Assembly (NCBI GenBank): GCA_030278955.1
Contig: JAOANR010000010.1
Coordinates: 13,995,086-14,059,085 of the forward strand
Source of the DNA: Hygrophila difformis
Lineage: Eukaryota > Streptophyta > Magnoliopsida > Lamiales > Acanthaceae
Length of the DNA: 64,000 nt
Direction of reading: 5' to 3'
The notes under the pieces were generated by a model that was given only the letters and a program-made list of their open reading frames with translations, made no database searches and was not told where the DNA came from. Made by a program: the position numbers and the translations under genes. Below, in pieces: positions 1 to 12,294 of the stretch; the first letter of the stretch is position 1; each line of letters opens with the position of its first letter.

Positions 1-40
1 CATACATACATACATACACATATGTACATACATACCCATA
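1..40. repeat. CATA/TACA microsatellite
   Basis: Short run of CATA/TACA tetranucleotides with interruptions at the window edge, upstream of the APRT promoter. Confidence 0.7.
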
Positions 41-445
41 ATGGAGTAATATTTGGTGCACTCACTCGCTATAAAATCACAGCTGCAGCAGCAACAGCAC
101 AGTCCATTGTCCACTGAGCAATTGGATTTTGGGATTCTTCTTCCCTTTCTCTTTTTCTCTCTCTCTCCCTCTCTCTCTCTCAGAGAGACTCAGTGGTTTT
201 CATCCACCAACAACCCAAAGATACACTCTTTATTTCACAATTAATTTTCCAAACTGTACACACACTCTCACTGCACATTTAAATTAAACCCCACAACACA
301 CTCCACTCTCCCCATCTCTACACTCTCCTCTCTTCACACTTCTGTTCTGCTCTTTCTTCATTACAAGCACAGACAGACACACCCCCTCTTTCTTTTCTCC
401 TTTGTTTAATTTTTAAAGGGAAGAGAGAAATTTTGATTAAAGAAG
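41..445 (+). promoter_or_regulatory. APRT promoter and 5' UTR
   Basis: A TATA-box-like CTATAAAAT lies at about 69-77, which would place transcription start near 100. The following ~340 bases are pyrimidine-rich, with a TC repeat at about 143-187 typical of plant 5' leaders. I see no ATG between about 100 and the coding ATG at 446, so the leader appears free of upstream ORFs. The start site itself is inferred. Confidence 0.5.
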
Positions 446-3400
446 ATGTTTGCAGCAGAGAATGGTCTCAAGGGTGACCCGAGATTGAAGGCCATTTCTG
501 ATGCCATTTCTGTTGTCCCCAATTTCCCCAAACCAGGTCGATTGCTACTTGCTTTCCTTTCTCACTCCCTTGTTTTTGTTTTTCATTTTTAATATATATA
601 AATAAATAGATAAACTAAATTTATTCCTTGAGGGGAATATGCTACAGGGAAGATTCAGAATTTGCTCTATTTATTTTTCTTTCTTTCTTTTTTTTTTTTA
701 AAAAAAAAATCTAATTTATATGTATTTCTTGTCCTAATGTTGGCAGGTATTATGTTTCAAGACATAACAACCCTTGTCTCTAATCACAAGGTTTTCAAGC
801 ACACTGTTGATATCTTTGTCGAGAGATACAGGAACATGGGTATCTCTGTTGTTGCTGGTAATTAATCTACACAAATCCCTTTTGCCCTAATTTAATTTTT
901 TGTGGGAAAAGTTTCTGAATCTGTTTTGTATTCCCATTTTTTAATTCTTTGCTGGTAGTTTTTTTTTGTGATAAAAGATCCATTTTTTTTTAAAAAAAAA
1001 ATTATCTTTTTTTGGAATCTTTTTATTTATTTATTTCGAGGCAGCTCCTCAATTTGGTGAATTGATATCAGAAAACTTAAGGCCAGATGAATGTTTGGTG
1101 GATGTTTTTAATGTCTTAAAAAGTCGGTTCTCTGAAAGTTTTGTGTTGTTGTAGGAGTTGAAGCAAGAGGCTTTATATTTGCATCTCCAATTGCATTGGC
1201 AATTGGTGCCAAGTTTGTTCCTCTGCGAAAACCGGGGAAGCTTCCGGGTAAATTATTTTATTTAACATTGTAGCTTTGTATAGAGATATAAGTAATATTT
1301 GTTGCTCGAATCATTTGGTGAGTTTATAGCCAATTCGTTTCAACAGTGAAAGAACCGTTGGATGTCGTAAAATGGGAATTGTTAGTGCATTTTAGAGTTG
1401 GTCTTTTTAAGCTTTCATTTCGGTTTTTGAGTTTGAAGGAGTGTTGGCTTAAAGAAATGGCTGAATGTCCGATGTGTATCTAAGTTGTAAAAAGGCATTT
1501 ATTTGTCATTAGAACGACACACATAAAGTTGTACTATGTGTTAGCCATTTCAAAGTGTGTGTTCATAAAGAAGTTGTGTAAGATAAGCTCCATTTATTGC
1601 GAAAATTGAATTCCAAAATTTCCTTTTGGGTTGGTGTCATCATGTACATCGAAGCATGGGAAGGCCTAATTAAGATTCCATATAGGCAAACAAAGGGCAC
1701 AAGTTTGATATATGTTATACTCAAGGGCTTTATTACATTCGGCGAATCATGTGCATTGACATGTATGTACAAAAAAAAAATGGCGAACTCATCACATTTT
1801 TATACAGGAGAAGTTATTTCTGAAGCATATGAGCTGGAGTACGGCCACGATTGTTTGGCAATGCATGTGGGTGCGGTTGAGAAAGGAGAGCGCGCGCTAA
1901 TAATCGATGATCTAGTGGCTACAGGAGGGACGCTTTCCGCGAGCATGAGGCTCTTGGGTGAGCTCTCGAAAACTGGTTCCGTTTCCTCGCATTATTTGTA
2001 TGTATACGGACATAACACATACATTGGTTTGGAATTATTACAACGTTGTTTCTTTCTTGTCCAGAACGTGTCGGTGCTGAGGTTGTTGAATGTGCCTGTG
2101 TCATTGGATTGCCTGAGGTCAAGGTAAATTCCAATAATAGTCTGGAAATTTCAATTAATTAGGTATATCCGTGATCGATCTTCTCAATTCTCAACGACAT
2201 TAATGTCGTACGTATTAGTAAGAATCTGTGAAGTTAAGAATGAGTTAAAAACAAAAATGAAGTGAATTGAAAAGCGTTTAAATTCTGGTTAACTCTAATT
2301 ATTGGGAATGGGGGCTTGGTATGTGGTCGTGTTTCATGATTTCCAACCTTATGGTTGAGGGTTCGTTCCCGTTCCCATTCGACGACCCTTTGTAATTTGT
2401 GTGGTTGGGCTCCCACACACATTTGCCGATAAATGGGTATCAATATTTACCAAAAAAAAAAAAAAAAACTTGAATAGTAATATACTAGGTATGTAGTATT
2501 GGATAGGGGTGGGCACGGTTCGGTTATCCTGAGTTTTTGAGATATTTGTATTTGTATTTGAACCGGACAAATACTTAAATGAAGTATTTGTATTTGTAAC
2601 CGGATTCCTCGGTTAACCGGGGGTTCGATTTCGATTTGATTCAGCGGTTAAGCGATTCGGTTCGAATATTTTGTCCAAGCCTATTAAACCTTATAATCAA
2701 ATCTTCATTTTCCTAATTCTTAACCTTTTATAGGTTAATTTTTGAGGTTATTACTATATAATTAAAAAAAATCATATAATTATCAAATTTGGTGGTTCCT
2801 TTTAGTGTTATCAAAATATATTAATATATTTAAAAAAAATTTAGTCTAGTGTCTATTTCAATAATGAGTATTCTTAAGGGCAAAAAATCAATATAGAACA
2901 TATTTTTTATAATTATCTTTACTTTTTACAATATTTATTTTATTATATACTTAGAGAATTAAATAAATAATAGTACTCCCTCCGTCTCACAATAATGTTC
3001 TCATTTGACTTTTTGACACTGTTTATTGTTCAACTTTGACTCGATATTATTGTAATTATATATTTGAAAAAAATAGTCGAGTTCGGTCTTGTTAGATTCG
3101 TCTAATCGTATAGTTTTAGAATATATATTTTATATAATTTCTACCTGTATATATTTTGAGATATTAACATTTTAAAAAGTGCATTGGATTGTGTGCAGAA
3201 ATGAAATGGGAACATTATTGTGGGACGGAGGGATTAATATATATTATTTTTTTGCGAAATAGTAATATATATTATTGATATACAATTATATACCATTAAA
3301 CATGTATAATATATACAATATATATAATTTTTTAAAACACAAGAAATATATTCGATTCGGTTTCGATTGGATTTTGCGGTTCAGCGAATCGGTTCGAATA

Positions 3401-3734
3401 TTTTGCCCAGCCCTAGTATTGGACTTGTTCCGACAGCTGGTTTGAACGGACCCCTATAGGCGTATAAAACGGGAATCAATGCTTCATTAATGATCTTATC
3501 TACTGCAAATATCGATATCTTTCTCGTTACATGTATCCTTTTCGTGGATAGGGAAGATATCTACAAGGGGCCCTTGTTTTCAATACGTGTTCCTTTCCTT
3601 CGTTGGAATTTTGTATCGAAAGCAGATTTGATTCTCGCAAACAAATTGACAAATCTTGCTTATAAATTCTGTAGGAACGGGGACTGTTGGACGGAAAACC
3701 CCTTTACGTGCTGGTGGAACCTCGCCGCCAATAG
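446..3734 (+). CDS. APT: Adenine phosphoribosyltransferase (six exons)
   Basis: Catalyses adenine + PRPP to AMP + pyrophosphate (purine salvage; plant enzymes also act on cytokinin bases). Exons read by eye with GT-AG borders: 446-536, 747-857, 1155-1247, 1808-1957, 2065-2123, 3675-3734. They join in frame to 187 residues, the usual plant APRT length. Visible family blocks are [15 protein letters not shown] near residues 25-40, a GVEARGF segment, and the PRPP-binding signature [12 protein letters not shown] at about 129-140. The C-terminus is KPLYVLVEP followed by RRQ and a stop. No transit peptide is evident, so a cytosolic form is likely. Intron 5 is 1.55 kb because of inserted transposable elements. 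The start is the first ATG of the leader and matches the family N-terminus. Exon 6 is short and supported by the KPLYVLVEP match. Confidence 0.95.
2304..2468 (+). mobile_element. SINE-like element in APRT intron 5
   Basis: A block with an A-box-like TGGTATGTGGTC, a B-box-like GGTTCGTTCCC about 40 bases on, and a 17-base A tail (2452-2468). This is the layout of tRNA-derived plant SINEs inserted in the same orientation as the gene. I could not find a clear target duplication, so the 5' edge is approximate. Confidence 0.5.
2504..3415. mobile_element. Non-autonomous hAT-type element in APRT intron 5
   Basis: Terminal inverted repeats TAGGGGTGGGCA and TGCCCAGCCCTA are flanked by a perfect 8-bp duplication GTATTGGA (2496-2503 and 3416-3423), diagnostic of the hAT superfamily. 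Subterminal GGTTCGAATATTTTG-like repeats occur near both ends. No transposase is visible. The element is 912 bp including a nested Stowaway MITE, and accounts for more than half of the intron. Confidence 0.9.
2976..3234. mobile_element. Stowaway MITE nested in the hAT element
   Basis: Begins CTCCCTCCGTCTCACAATAA and ends in the inverted form (...TTATTGTGGGACGGAGGGAT), flanked by TA on both sides. This is a Tc1/mariner Stowaway MITE of 259 bp with no coding capacity. Its core, read on the minus strand, resembles the cores of the MITEs at 12295-12554 and 50781-51032. Confidence 0.88.
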
Positions 3735-4685
3735 GAACAATATTTAGCTCCAGGTACTTTTGTTGCCTTATATTTCCAAAACATCTGTGTACTTTTGCAG
3801 TTGATAAAAATTCTTTTTACTCAACCGTCTCCAGCCAGCACTCTTTTAATTCGGTGGTTACCGACAAATTTTCATCTTGTTGCTACATGCCATGAATGCC
3901 CCCCCATGCATGTATATGTGTTTAATTGTGTAATAAGAGGAACTAGTTGTGCTTGTGCCTGCCTACTCGGTGGTCCTGAACGTCTTTCTTACACTTGTGT
4001 GTCCCGTCCCGACCCCATTTAGGAGCTTCGGATTCGATCCTTATTAATGTGATCCGAGTAGAAAAAAACAAAACTTGAGCAGTTGATTGTGGTCCTCACA
4101 GGAGATACGAGTAAAGGAACACGATATCCTTGCACATGTCGATTGTACTAGTGTGTTGATGATTCTTAATTGCAATTGTGGCCATTTTAGATCTCCACAA
4201 GAGAGCTCAGCTGGAGTCAGCATCACTGTAATAACTTTCTGAATGGGATGCCCCGAGGCCGAAGGGGACAATGCGGCTGCTGTCCTAATGAGTAGTAGTG
4301 TCCTACCCACATTGCTGAGAGAAATTAAAGATAGAGAGAGAGAGAGGTTTCTGCACCGGCGGCGGCGGCAACGACTGCTACCGACCGATCCTTTCCGGGA
4401 TACGGACACGCTTGATTCCTCCTCACTGGAAAAATAATGTTCCGGCTAGATTGTTGTACCTTTTCCTTTTTTTTTAATTTTTATTATTTTTATTTTAATT
4501 CATGAGATTTATTTTTCTTTTCTCTTCTATTAAACGACCTGCTATTGTATTCGATTTGAATCTTCTTCATTACAATGTAGCAGTTTGGTTGGTGGGTGAT
4601 AACTGATATATGCATTCCTGGTCTCTTGTTTTTTGTGTTAGTGTCTCGTGACGGACAAAAGTACTACTATAGTATACTAGTATAG
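3735..4685 (+). other. APRT 3' flank
   Basis: APRT 3' UTR and downstream DNA; the polyadenylation site is not determined. A second possible tRNA-derived SINE sits at about 3950-4075, with a TGCCTACTCGG A-box-like block, a GGATTCGATCC B-box-like block and a short A-rich tail. An AG microsatellite and GGC repeats occur at 4330-4370. No further gene is supported. Confidence 0.4.
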
Positions 4686-4960
4686 GCCATGTTTGGCAAA
4701 ACAGCTAAATTAGAATTAGCTTTTTGTGAGACAATTTTAAAAAAATTAGCTTATTTAAAAAGACAAAATAATTTAAAATAGTGTTCAATCAGTTCTTTTT
4801 GAAACAGCTGCGAATAGCAGCATTTTAAACATTTTAAATTTTTGCTTATTCTAAGTAAAAAGTTAGTCTTGAAATTGTCAAACAGTTAATTTTAATTGAT
4901 TATTACTCACCGAAACAATTAACAATTAATAGTTAATTCCGGCACTATATACATATATGC
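4686..4960. mobile_element. Possible degraded hAT-like MITE
   Basis: Starts GGCCATGTTTGGCAAAACAG, a common plant MITE terminus. Towards the other end a reverse-complement TGTTTGACAA block is visible. The far terminus and target duplication are not clear, so this is a tentative call. Confidence 0.3.
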
Positions 4961-5182
4961 TGGGCCTTTGTACGTATTAAATGCTGGGCATGTGTTTTAC
5001 TGATACCTCATGGTTTCCCACATTTTTGTGTGGAATTATTATAAATATTTATTTATTTATATTTATTTTTTCTTACATGTATGTACTGTGTTTGAAATGT
5101 CTTTTGATTTTATTATTTATTAAGTATGTATATAATTATATATATATACAATCCCGAAAAAAAAAACTCTCGTGCAGCCTGA

Positions 5183-6865
5183 ATGGCCCCGCCTAGGGTT
5201 TTCTCTCGTGCGACTCGTTCTTCTTCTTCTGCGAATCGTTTGGCGTCTCCTCATGATCCTGGAGGGGTTTCTTCCATTCCTGTTCGTCTCTCTGCTAGTC
5301 CGGTTCCGTCTTCTCCCTTAGCGGACGTTGGGTCTCCGTCTGTTGCGTCGTATCGTGAGGCTGTTGTGGCCAAGCCAGCCTCTGGAGAGTCGTTAGGTTG
5401 CCCGCCGGTGGTGCCTCGTGATTGGTTACAGGAAAATCTTGCCACGATTGATAGGGATGGCGTCCACTCCCGCTGTCCCAAGATTCGATTTGCCAAGCCG
5501 GTTTTGGATGATCTCTATGAGCCGTGGAAGGATACTCTTGTGTTGAAAGTATTGGGGATCATGGTTGGGTTTGCGACCATTAAAGAAAAGCTCACGCGTG
5601 CATGGAAGTTGACGGATTCGTTCGATCTCTTGGATATTGGATACGGGTGTTTTTTTGCCAAATTTGCGAATTCGATTGATCGGGAGAAAGTCCTTACGGG
5701 AGGTCCGTGGACGATATTTGATCATTGTCTTGCTATTAAAAGGTGGTATCCGGAATTTAATCCAAGAACATCTGAGGTGAGCACTGTTCAGGCATGGGTT
5801 CGATTTCAGGATCTCAAGCAAGCATTCTATAATGAGAATGCTTTGGGTACGCTTGTCAAAGTTGATAAAACTACTACAGCTATAAACCGAGGTCGTTATG
5901 CTAGAGTTTGTGTAGAGATTGATATTAGGAAACCCTTATTGGGTAAACTGGATGTGGAAGGTGACCAAGTTCTTGTTGCGTATGAGGGCCTTCATCTATT
6001 ATGCATGCATTGCGCTAAATTTGGTCATTCACAGGATCGGTGTCCGAGCAAGGTCGACAGGGCTATTACTGGACCTAGTCCTTTGGTGGTTCAGCATAAG
6101 GCGCTGGGTGACTCTCCTCAGCCTACGGATGGAGCTTCTAAGGGTATTCATCAGGAGTTGGTTGGCCAGGGGCTGGAGGAGGTGAACATGGAGGATAAGG
6201 AAAAACGGATGGCACAGGAGGGACCTGCGGATTTGGGGGTTGGAGAGTGGATGATGGTCAAGCGACGACAACCACGTAACCAGAAGCCAGGGACTGGTAG
6301 AGGATCAAAGGTTGATGGTGCTAAGGAGCTACCTAAACAGGATGTTCGACAGGAGAGGGTTCCGGATCAAGCGCCTACTTTGCATTCCCTCCATACCGCT
6401 GATCCTGTTATTCCGGAGGTTAGCCAAAGTGATCATATGGTCAGTCATGTGGGTGACATGGGTGTTCAGGCTGAGGGCGATTTAGAGCGTGCTCTTTTGC
6501 AGCCTCCTGTGCCTATGAAGGAGGATGCCAATGCTTTGATGAAACATGCCACCAGAATGAAGAAGCTCTTACATGGTGTGAAAAGGGACCGTCCATCCAA
6601 GAAGCCAGTTAAGGGGGACGTCGGGAAGGCTGGTAGTAAAGTGGATGCGGAGAAAGCTTTTCCTGCTAAGTATCGTCACCTTTTGGCTAATGGAGCGGAG
6701 GAGGCGGTGGCTGTCACTTCCGGTTTTGGACTTGCTATTGATGCCATGCTGGAAAATAATCGAGCTTTAGCAGGCCATGGAGGAGTGCTCCTGGATGGAG
6801 CCGGGAATTCGGTAAGGGGAGTGGAGGTATCTAATGACAAAGGTTTGGCCTTGGTGCCGCAATGA
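5183..6865 (+). CDS. LINE ORF1 (gag-like RNA-binding protein)
   Basis: Intact 560-residue ORF. Residues ~1-60 are Ser/Pro-rich. Residues ~110-210 match the plant DUF4283 domain (LVLKVLG..., GGPWTIFDHCLAIKRW, VQAWVRFQDL). A zinc knuckle CMHCAKFGHSQDRC begins at residue 274. The remainder is a low-complexity charged tail. In plant L1 elements this protein binds the element RNA. The stop TGA overlaps the ORF2 start in ATGA, suggesting termination-reinitiation for ORF2. I see no internal lesion. Confidence 0.9.
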   Translation: MAPPRVFSRATRSSSSANRLASPHDPGGVSSIPVRLSASPVPSSPLADVGSPSVASYREAVVAKPASGESLGCPPVVPRDWLQENLATIDRDGVHSRCPKIRFAKPVLDDLYEPWKDTLVLKVLGIMVGFATIKEKLTRAWKLTDSFDLLDIGYGCFFAKFANSIDREKVLTGGPWTIFDHCLAIKRWYPEFNPRTSEVSTVQAWVRFQDLKQAFYNENALGTLVKVDKTTTAINRGRYARVCVEIDIRKPLLGKLDVEGDQVLVAYEGLHLLCMHCAKFGHSQDRCPSKVDRAITGPSPLVVQHKALGDSPQPTDGASKGIHQELVGQGLEEVNMEDKEKRMAQEGPADLGVGEWMMVKRRQPRNQKPGTGRGSKVDGAKELPKQDVRQERVPDQAPTLHSLHTADPVIPEVSQSDHMVSHVGDMGVQAEGDLERALLQPPVPMKEDANALMKHATRMKKLLHGVKRDRPSKKPVKGDVGKAGSKVDAEKAFPAKYRHLLANGAEEAVAVTSGFGLAIDAMLENNRALAGHGGVLLDGAGNSVRGVEVSNDKGLALVPQ

Positions 6866-9800
6866 TTGAATTCAAGGATTTTACGGTGCTTGCATGGAAT
6901 ATCCGTGGTGCCATGCAACGTAGCACTCAACGCCACATTGAGGATGTTGTTCGGATGTTTAAACCATCAGTTTTAATTTTAATGGAACCTCGAGGTGCCT
7001 TTGAGCGTCTGAAAGTGTTTCTTTATCGTCTTAATTATGATGTAGTTCACATTGAGGAGTGTGTGGGACATGCCGGAGGAGTGTGGATACTCTCTCGCAT
7101 TGGTTCTTGCTATTCCTTCACAGTAGTGGATGTTAATCCACGTATGGTTACCTTTAGGGTCTTCTGTGGCCGGGTGTCGTGGCATATTACTAGTATATAC
7201 GCTAGCCCTAATGTGCGAGATCGTCCTAGTGATTGGGATCATATGAGAGACATTAGTCGCATGCTTCAGGGGCCGTGGCTCTCATTGGGAGACTGGAATG
7301 ATATCGCTTATATGTCGGAAGCTGTGGGTATGTCTCCTAATATCCGCCAATGTGAGGAGTTTCGCACCATGCTCACTGATTGTGGGCTCCATGATGTTCA
7401 TACAGTTGGTGATGCCTTTACTTGGCAACGTAATACGACGGGTGGGGCTTTGGCTCGCAAGCGTCTCGATAGAGCAGTTGCCAATTTGGCTTGGGTCTCA
7501 TTCTTTCCTCAAGGGTATGTGGAGGTTTTGGCACGGCGTGCCTCTGATCACAATGCCTTATTGCTCCGCTGCTGGACTCCTCCGGTGGTAGTTGGACCTC
7601 GGCCGTTTAGATGGGAGCATATGTGGTCGGAATATGCTTCTTATCGTCATGTTGTTGAGGCGGCCTGGCATGGAGGAGATGTTTCCCTTCTACAGAGGCT
7701 TAATCAGGTTCGGGATTCCTCTATTCATTTCAATGAGTACACCTTTGGGAATATTTATAAGAGGAAACGGCGGTTATTAAAACGCTTGTGAGGGTGGACT
7801 CGGCATGCATGGTTCGGTTGGAAATCAAATTAATGCAAGACTTGGAAGATCTTTTGAAGCAGGAAGAGATTTTGTGGTTTCAAAAGTCAAGGGATAAATG
7901 GGTTTCACATGGAGATCGTAATACGCGCTATTTTCATTCCCAAACGCTTATCCGTCGACAACGGAGTAGTATTCGGGGATTGGAAATCGATGGCCAATGG
8001 GTTACGGACGAGGACAGGATGCGAGGGCATGTTGTGAATCATTTTAGCTGGCTTCTTGGACATGCACGGGTGCTAGGGCGCTCTACCGGCACTCCTCTTC
8101 CCCCAATGCCGCCTGTGCTGCATGGGTCTGATTTGAGTGAACCTGTTCAAATGGAGGAAGTGTCGGAGGCTGTCAAGGGGCTAAAGGGATTTTCGGCGCC
8201 GGGGCCGGATGGGTTTCCTGCCATGTTCTTCAAGTTATATTGGGACGCGATTGGTCCGACTGTTTGGCACTTTGTTAGGCAGGCTGTGTTGGAGGGAAGG
8301 TTCGATTCCGAGCTAGCGTCTACGTTCATCTGTCTTATTCCTAAGGTGGCGGTTCCTCGGGAGATCAAGCAGTATAGGCCAATAAGTTTGTGTAATGTCT
8401 CGTACAAGATCTTGACTAAAGTGTTAGTTAATCGGTTGAGGCCCTATCTGTGTGCGTACATTGGTCCCTATCAGTCAGCTTTTTTACCAGGGCGAGGTAC
8501 ATCGGGCAATTCTATTATTTTGCAAGAAGTTATCTCTACCTTCCGGATTCGAAGCCGGCGGTCATGTGAGTTTTTGCTAAAGGTTGATTTGGAAAAGTCG
8601 TATGATAATGTGGACTGGGATTTTTTTGGAGGGTTGCTTAATTGACATGAATCTGCCCGCATTCCTGATACGCATTATTATGTTTTGTGTGCGCTCTCCC
8701 ACCTATTCGATCTTGTGGAATGGGGTGGCTCTTCCGCCTTTTTCAGCTGCTAAAGGAGTTCGGCAAGGTGATCCTCTTTCCCCCTATTTGTTTTTAATCG
8801 TGATGGAGAAGCTTTCACGAGCTATTGTTCTGAAGGTAAATGAGGGCGCCTGGAAGCCAGTTAAGGTAGGGAGGCGGGGGACGACTTTGTCTCATTTGAT
8901 GTTCGCCGATGATTTATTATTATTCTCCCAAGCTTCATTGGATAGTGTGCGATGTATGGACGAGGTGTTATCTTCCTTTGCACGTCAGGCTGGGCTTCAA
9001 ATGAATGTTGGCAAGTCACGGGCATATGGTTCTGCTGCTATGCCGCTGGCTCTTTGGCGGGAGGTGGCGTCTATTTTAAATATTGATTTCTGTGAAGACT
9101 TGGGAAAGTATCTTGGATTTCCTTTATTCCATGGTGCAGTGACGGATAGTCATTTTGATTTTTTGGTGGAGAATATTAATACTAAGCTTGGTTGTTGGAA
9201 ACGTGGTTTATTGAACAAAGCGGGAAGGATGACTCTTGCGCGATCCGTGCTTTCATCCATTCCGACCTATGTCATGCAGACAACTTGGTTGCCGGCTTCT
9301 ACTTGTACTAGGATTGATCGATGTATTCGAGAGTTCATTTGGAAGGATGCCCATGGGAGAGGTCTTAACTTGGTGGTGTGGGATAAGATGGCTTTGCCTC
9401 GGAAGATGGGCGGTATTGGTATCCGGAAGAGTAGGGACATGAATGTTGCTATGCTTGGGAAGATTGTCGTTGAGTGCCTGTATCCTGCCTCCAAGCCGTG
9501 GGCTGTGTTGCTACTTGCTAAATATGGTTGTGGGAATGGAAATTTTCCACACAGGCCTGGTGCCTCGCCTATTTACCGAGCATTATGTAAGGCAGCTCCG
9601 TTTCTCTTGAGTGGATGCCGATTGAGGATTGGGAATGGTTCTAGCAATTTATGGTACTCCTCTTGGCTCAAGGGTGGACCAATTGCTCCTCGTGTGCCTT
9701 ATGTTCATTACAATGATGTGGCTTTATGCATCAAGGATTTATATGCACAGGGTCGATGGTGTTGGGAGCTTGCTTATACACCTATTCCGGATGATATCAA

Positions 9801-10907
9801 AGTAGAGGTGAGAGACCATGGTCCTTTGCCCTTCCATGAGGCTACTCCGGATGTTTGGTGTTGGCTGGGGACGTCGTCTGGACGATACTCGGTCGCCTCG
9901 CGGTATGAGTGGATTGTTAGTCAGCGAGGATGTCAACGAGATCCGATGCGTGCGTGGGTTTGGCGAGCTCGTTGCCCTGAGAAAATTAAGGTCCTTTTGT
10001 GGTTAATGGTGCATGAGTCCTTGCCTACCAATGCCATGCGACGTTCTCGGGGACTGGCTACTTCGGCGGGATGCTCAATCTGTGGTGGAGGGGATGAGGA
10101 CCTGTTCCATTTGTTTTTTGGTTGTTCATGGGCGTTAGAGGTTTGAAGAAATTGGGGTTATCGCAAGGTCGACAGGGGGCTTTGCCTAATTCTGGAGCTG
10201 CTTTGAATCTTCGTCAGTGTTGCAGGGCGTGGAAGGGGCTGCATTGGGCTGCTTTATGGGGCATCTGGCGGGGTCGAAATGCGAGTTGCATGCGCGGCAT
10301 GCCTGTCAACGTCAATGAGACAGTCCGGGTGGCTAAACATGTTGGAGCTGCCATTGATCGTGGGCTGGCGTTGCATGGCCGTGTGGTGGATATGCGCTTG
10401 GTTCACTGGAACCCGGAAGCTCATGCGGGTGTGCTGCTACACGTGGATGGAAGCTCACTGGGGAATCCGGGGATGGCGGGATTTGGATGTGTTATTCGCA
10501 CTGGTGATGGGCATTGGGTGGAGGGTTGTTCGGGATTTGTTGGCTTTGCTTCTAATATAGTAGCTGAGCTGCATGGTATTTGGAATGGCATGAAAAGGTT
10601 ACACTCTATGGGGATTACTCATGCGCATTGTTATTCAGACTCCTTGGTTGGCATTCATCTGATGAATCAGGGGGTGGACCAAGATCATGTGTTATTTCCC
10701 TTGCTCCAAAATATTGCAAATCTGCGTGCGGAGCATCCTGGTTATTTGTGGCGTCATATTCTTCGGGAGGGTAATTCGGTTGCTGATGTGTTGGCAAAGC
10801 GAGGAGCTCGCTCTGAAGAGTTTTTCATCTCATGGGCATTCCCGCCAGATGATGTCAAGGCCAGCTTGGCTGCAGATTATGGAGGAGTTTGGTTTCCGCG
10901 GCTGTAG
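6862..10907 (+). pseudogene. LINE ORF2 (endonuclease-RT-RNase H), broken
   Basis: 6862-7791: apurinic endonuclease with AWNIRG, LMEPRG, SLGDWND and ASDHNALLL motifs. 7788-8645 and 8584-10146: reverse transcriptase with PISLCNVSYKI, GVRQGDPLSPYLF and catalytic FADD near 8905, then the zf-RVT region ending near CSICGGGDEDLFHLFFGC. 10122-10907: RNase H with HVDGSSLGNPG, AELHGIWNGM, YSDS and EGNSVADVLAKRG, so its acidic residues are kept. Lesions: a frameshift near 7770-7790; an apparent extra T in the T7 run at 8621-8627; a TGA at 10144-10146 where a Trp codon would fit; and a frameshift between there and about 10260. All domains are otherwise recognisable, suggesting a fairly young copy. Confidence 0.93.
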
Positions 10908-11016
10908 TAGTTTGGATTTTGTTTTTGTGTTTATTCCTTCCTTCGCCCCCTTTCTGTAGATTTTTCTTAGTTTTCATCTTAGCCGACGCTTGTGCGTCAC
11001 TGTTCATAAAAAAAAA

Positions 11017-11691
11017 TGTCTTTATTTATTTTTTAGTCATTCCTACAAAATGAGGCACTAATCATCACATGATATTTTGGACTTCAGTTATACGCGGACA
11101 GTGCTCGAAATTGTTAAATTTCTTAACTAGTTTATTAAAATTTCATTAATCCGTGATGCTTGATGAGTGAAAACGAAATATGTGTTGAACAATATTGATT
11201 TTGTGTAAATTATGAAACTTCTTGTGGATACTTTTGAGTTCTTTACTCTATTATTTAGGTTGGAGTTTGAACTATTTTTTATGAAAATTAAAATAAAAAT
11301 ATCATTTAAAGTATGTTACTGTTAAAGTTCTTTTAAAAATATACATATATTCTTTTTTTACTTCTACTTTTTGGTAAAATAAAAATATATTCTTTTTTAT
11401 GAAAACAAAAATAAAAATATCATTTAAAATATGTTACTGTTAAAGTTCTTTTAAAAATATACATATATTCTTTTTTGTGAAAATAAAAATAAAAATATCA
11501 TTTAAAAATATGTTACTGTTACATTCTCACTACAAACCCGCTTCGCCCTTCTTTTCTAAAAAATAAAATATATTCTCACTACAAAGTATTTTTTTTTTGA
11601 TTTATTAAATATATCCAAACTACTTGGCCCTTGGGCCTCTTTTTTTTTTGGTGACACTTTATTTGTTTATTTATTTTTGACTTGTGTGGTT

Positions 11692-11729
<38 letters not shown>

Positions 11730-11960
11730 TAATATAATGCGTATGTTTATTAATGACTACCTAAAAATTGGAAAAATAAATAAATTATTAGTATATAATT
11801 TTTTTACTAGAAACAAGATTTTTAATGAATAATACATATTTTTTCTTTATAAATTATTCATAATTCATGAATTTATTTTTCGTATCTTTTCAAGGGATTT
11901 AGGAATTGTTTGCTTGGAATTTTGGAATATAAGAAAGTAATAGAAGAAGGGAATGGAGAA
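11017..11960. repeat. AT-rich intergenic DNA with tandem repeats
   Basis: Contains three imperfect copies of an ~80-115-bp AT-rich unit at about 11276-11525. Each has AAAATATCATTTAAA followed by ATGTTACTGTTA, then CTTTTAAAAATATACATATA in the first two. A (TA)n run lies at about 11695-11721. No gene is visible. Confidence 0.75.
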
Positions 11961-12294
11961 TCTATATATATATTAATAAAACCATTAGTGAACAACCTAT
12001 CCTACATTTAATATGGCGTCTCCATTTCAAATTTTCAATTTTTATAGATTTTTGTATTTTTTTAATTTATTGATTTTAGATTTTCTCATTTATTTATTTA
12101 TTCATTATAGATTTTTAATTTTTGAAATATCTGAAATTTTCAATTTAGACGGAATCCCACAATATTGTTTACTTTCAAAAAGATTTGAAAATTTTGAAAT
12201 TTAAAATTTAAAAGGATTTGAAAGATTTTGAATTTTAAAAAATTTATAGTATATAATTAGTATGTACTTATATCATTCTAATTGTATATAAATA

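Larger units (their letters stand above)
5165..11016 (+). mobile_element. L1-type LINE retrotransposon
   Basis: Short leader, ORF1 and ORF2 overlapping by ATGA at 6862-6865, a ~100-base 3' UTR and a terminal A9 tail (11008-11016). ORF1 has a DUF4283-type domain and CCHC knuckle. ORF2 has endonuclease, reverse transcriptase, zinc-finger and RNase H domains, as in plant L1 elements. The target duplication is unresolved: the 3' flank TGTCTTTATTTATTTTTT resembles AT-rich sequence near 5060-5120 in more than one register. The 5' edge is therefore approximate. Confidence 0.9.

Noticed and set aside
4044..4437. ORFs on both strands after APRT
   Set aside because: They arise from an AG microsatellite and GGC repeats; no domain and no gene-like context.
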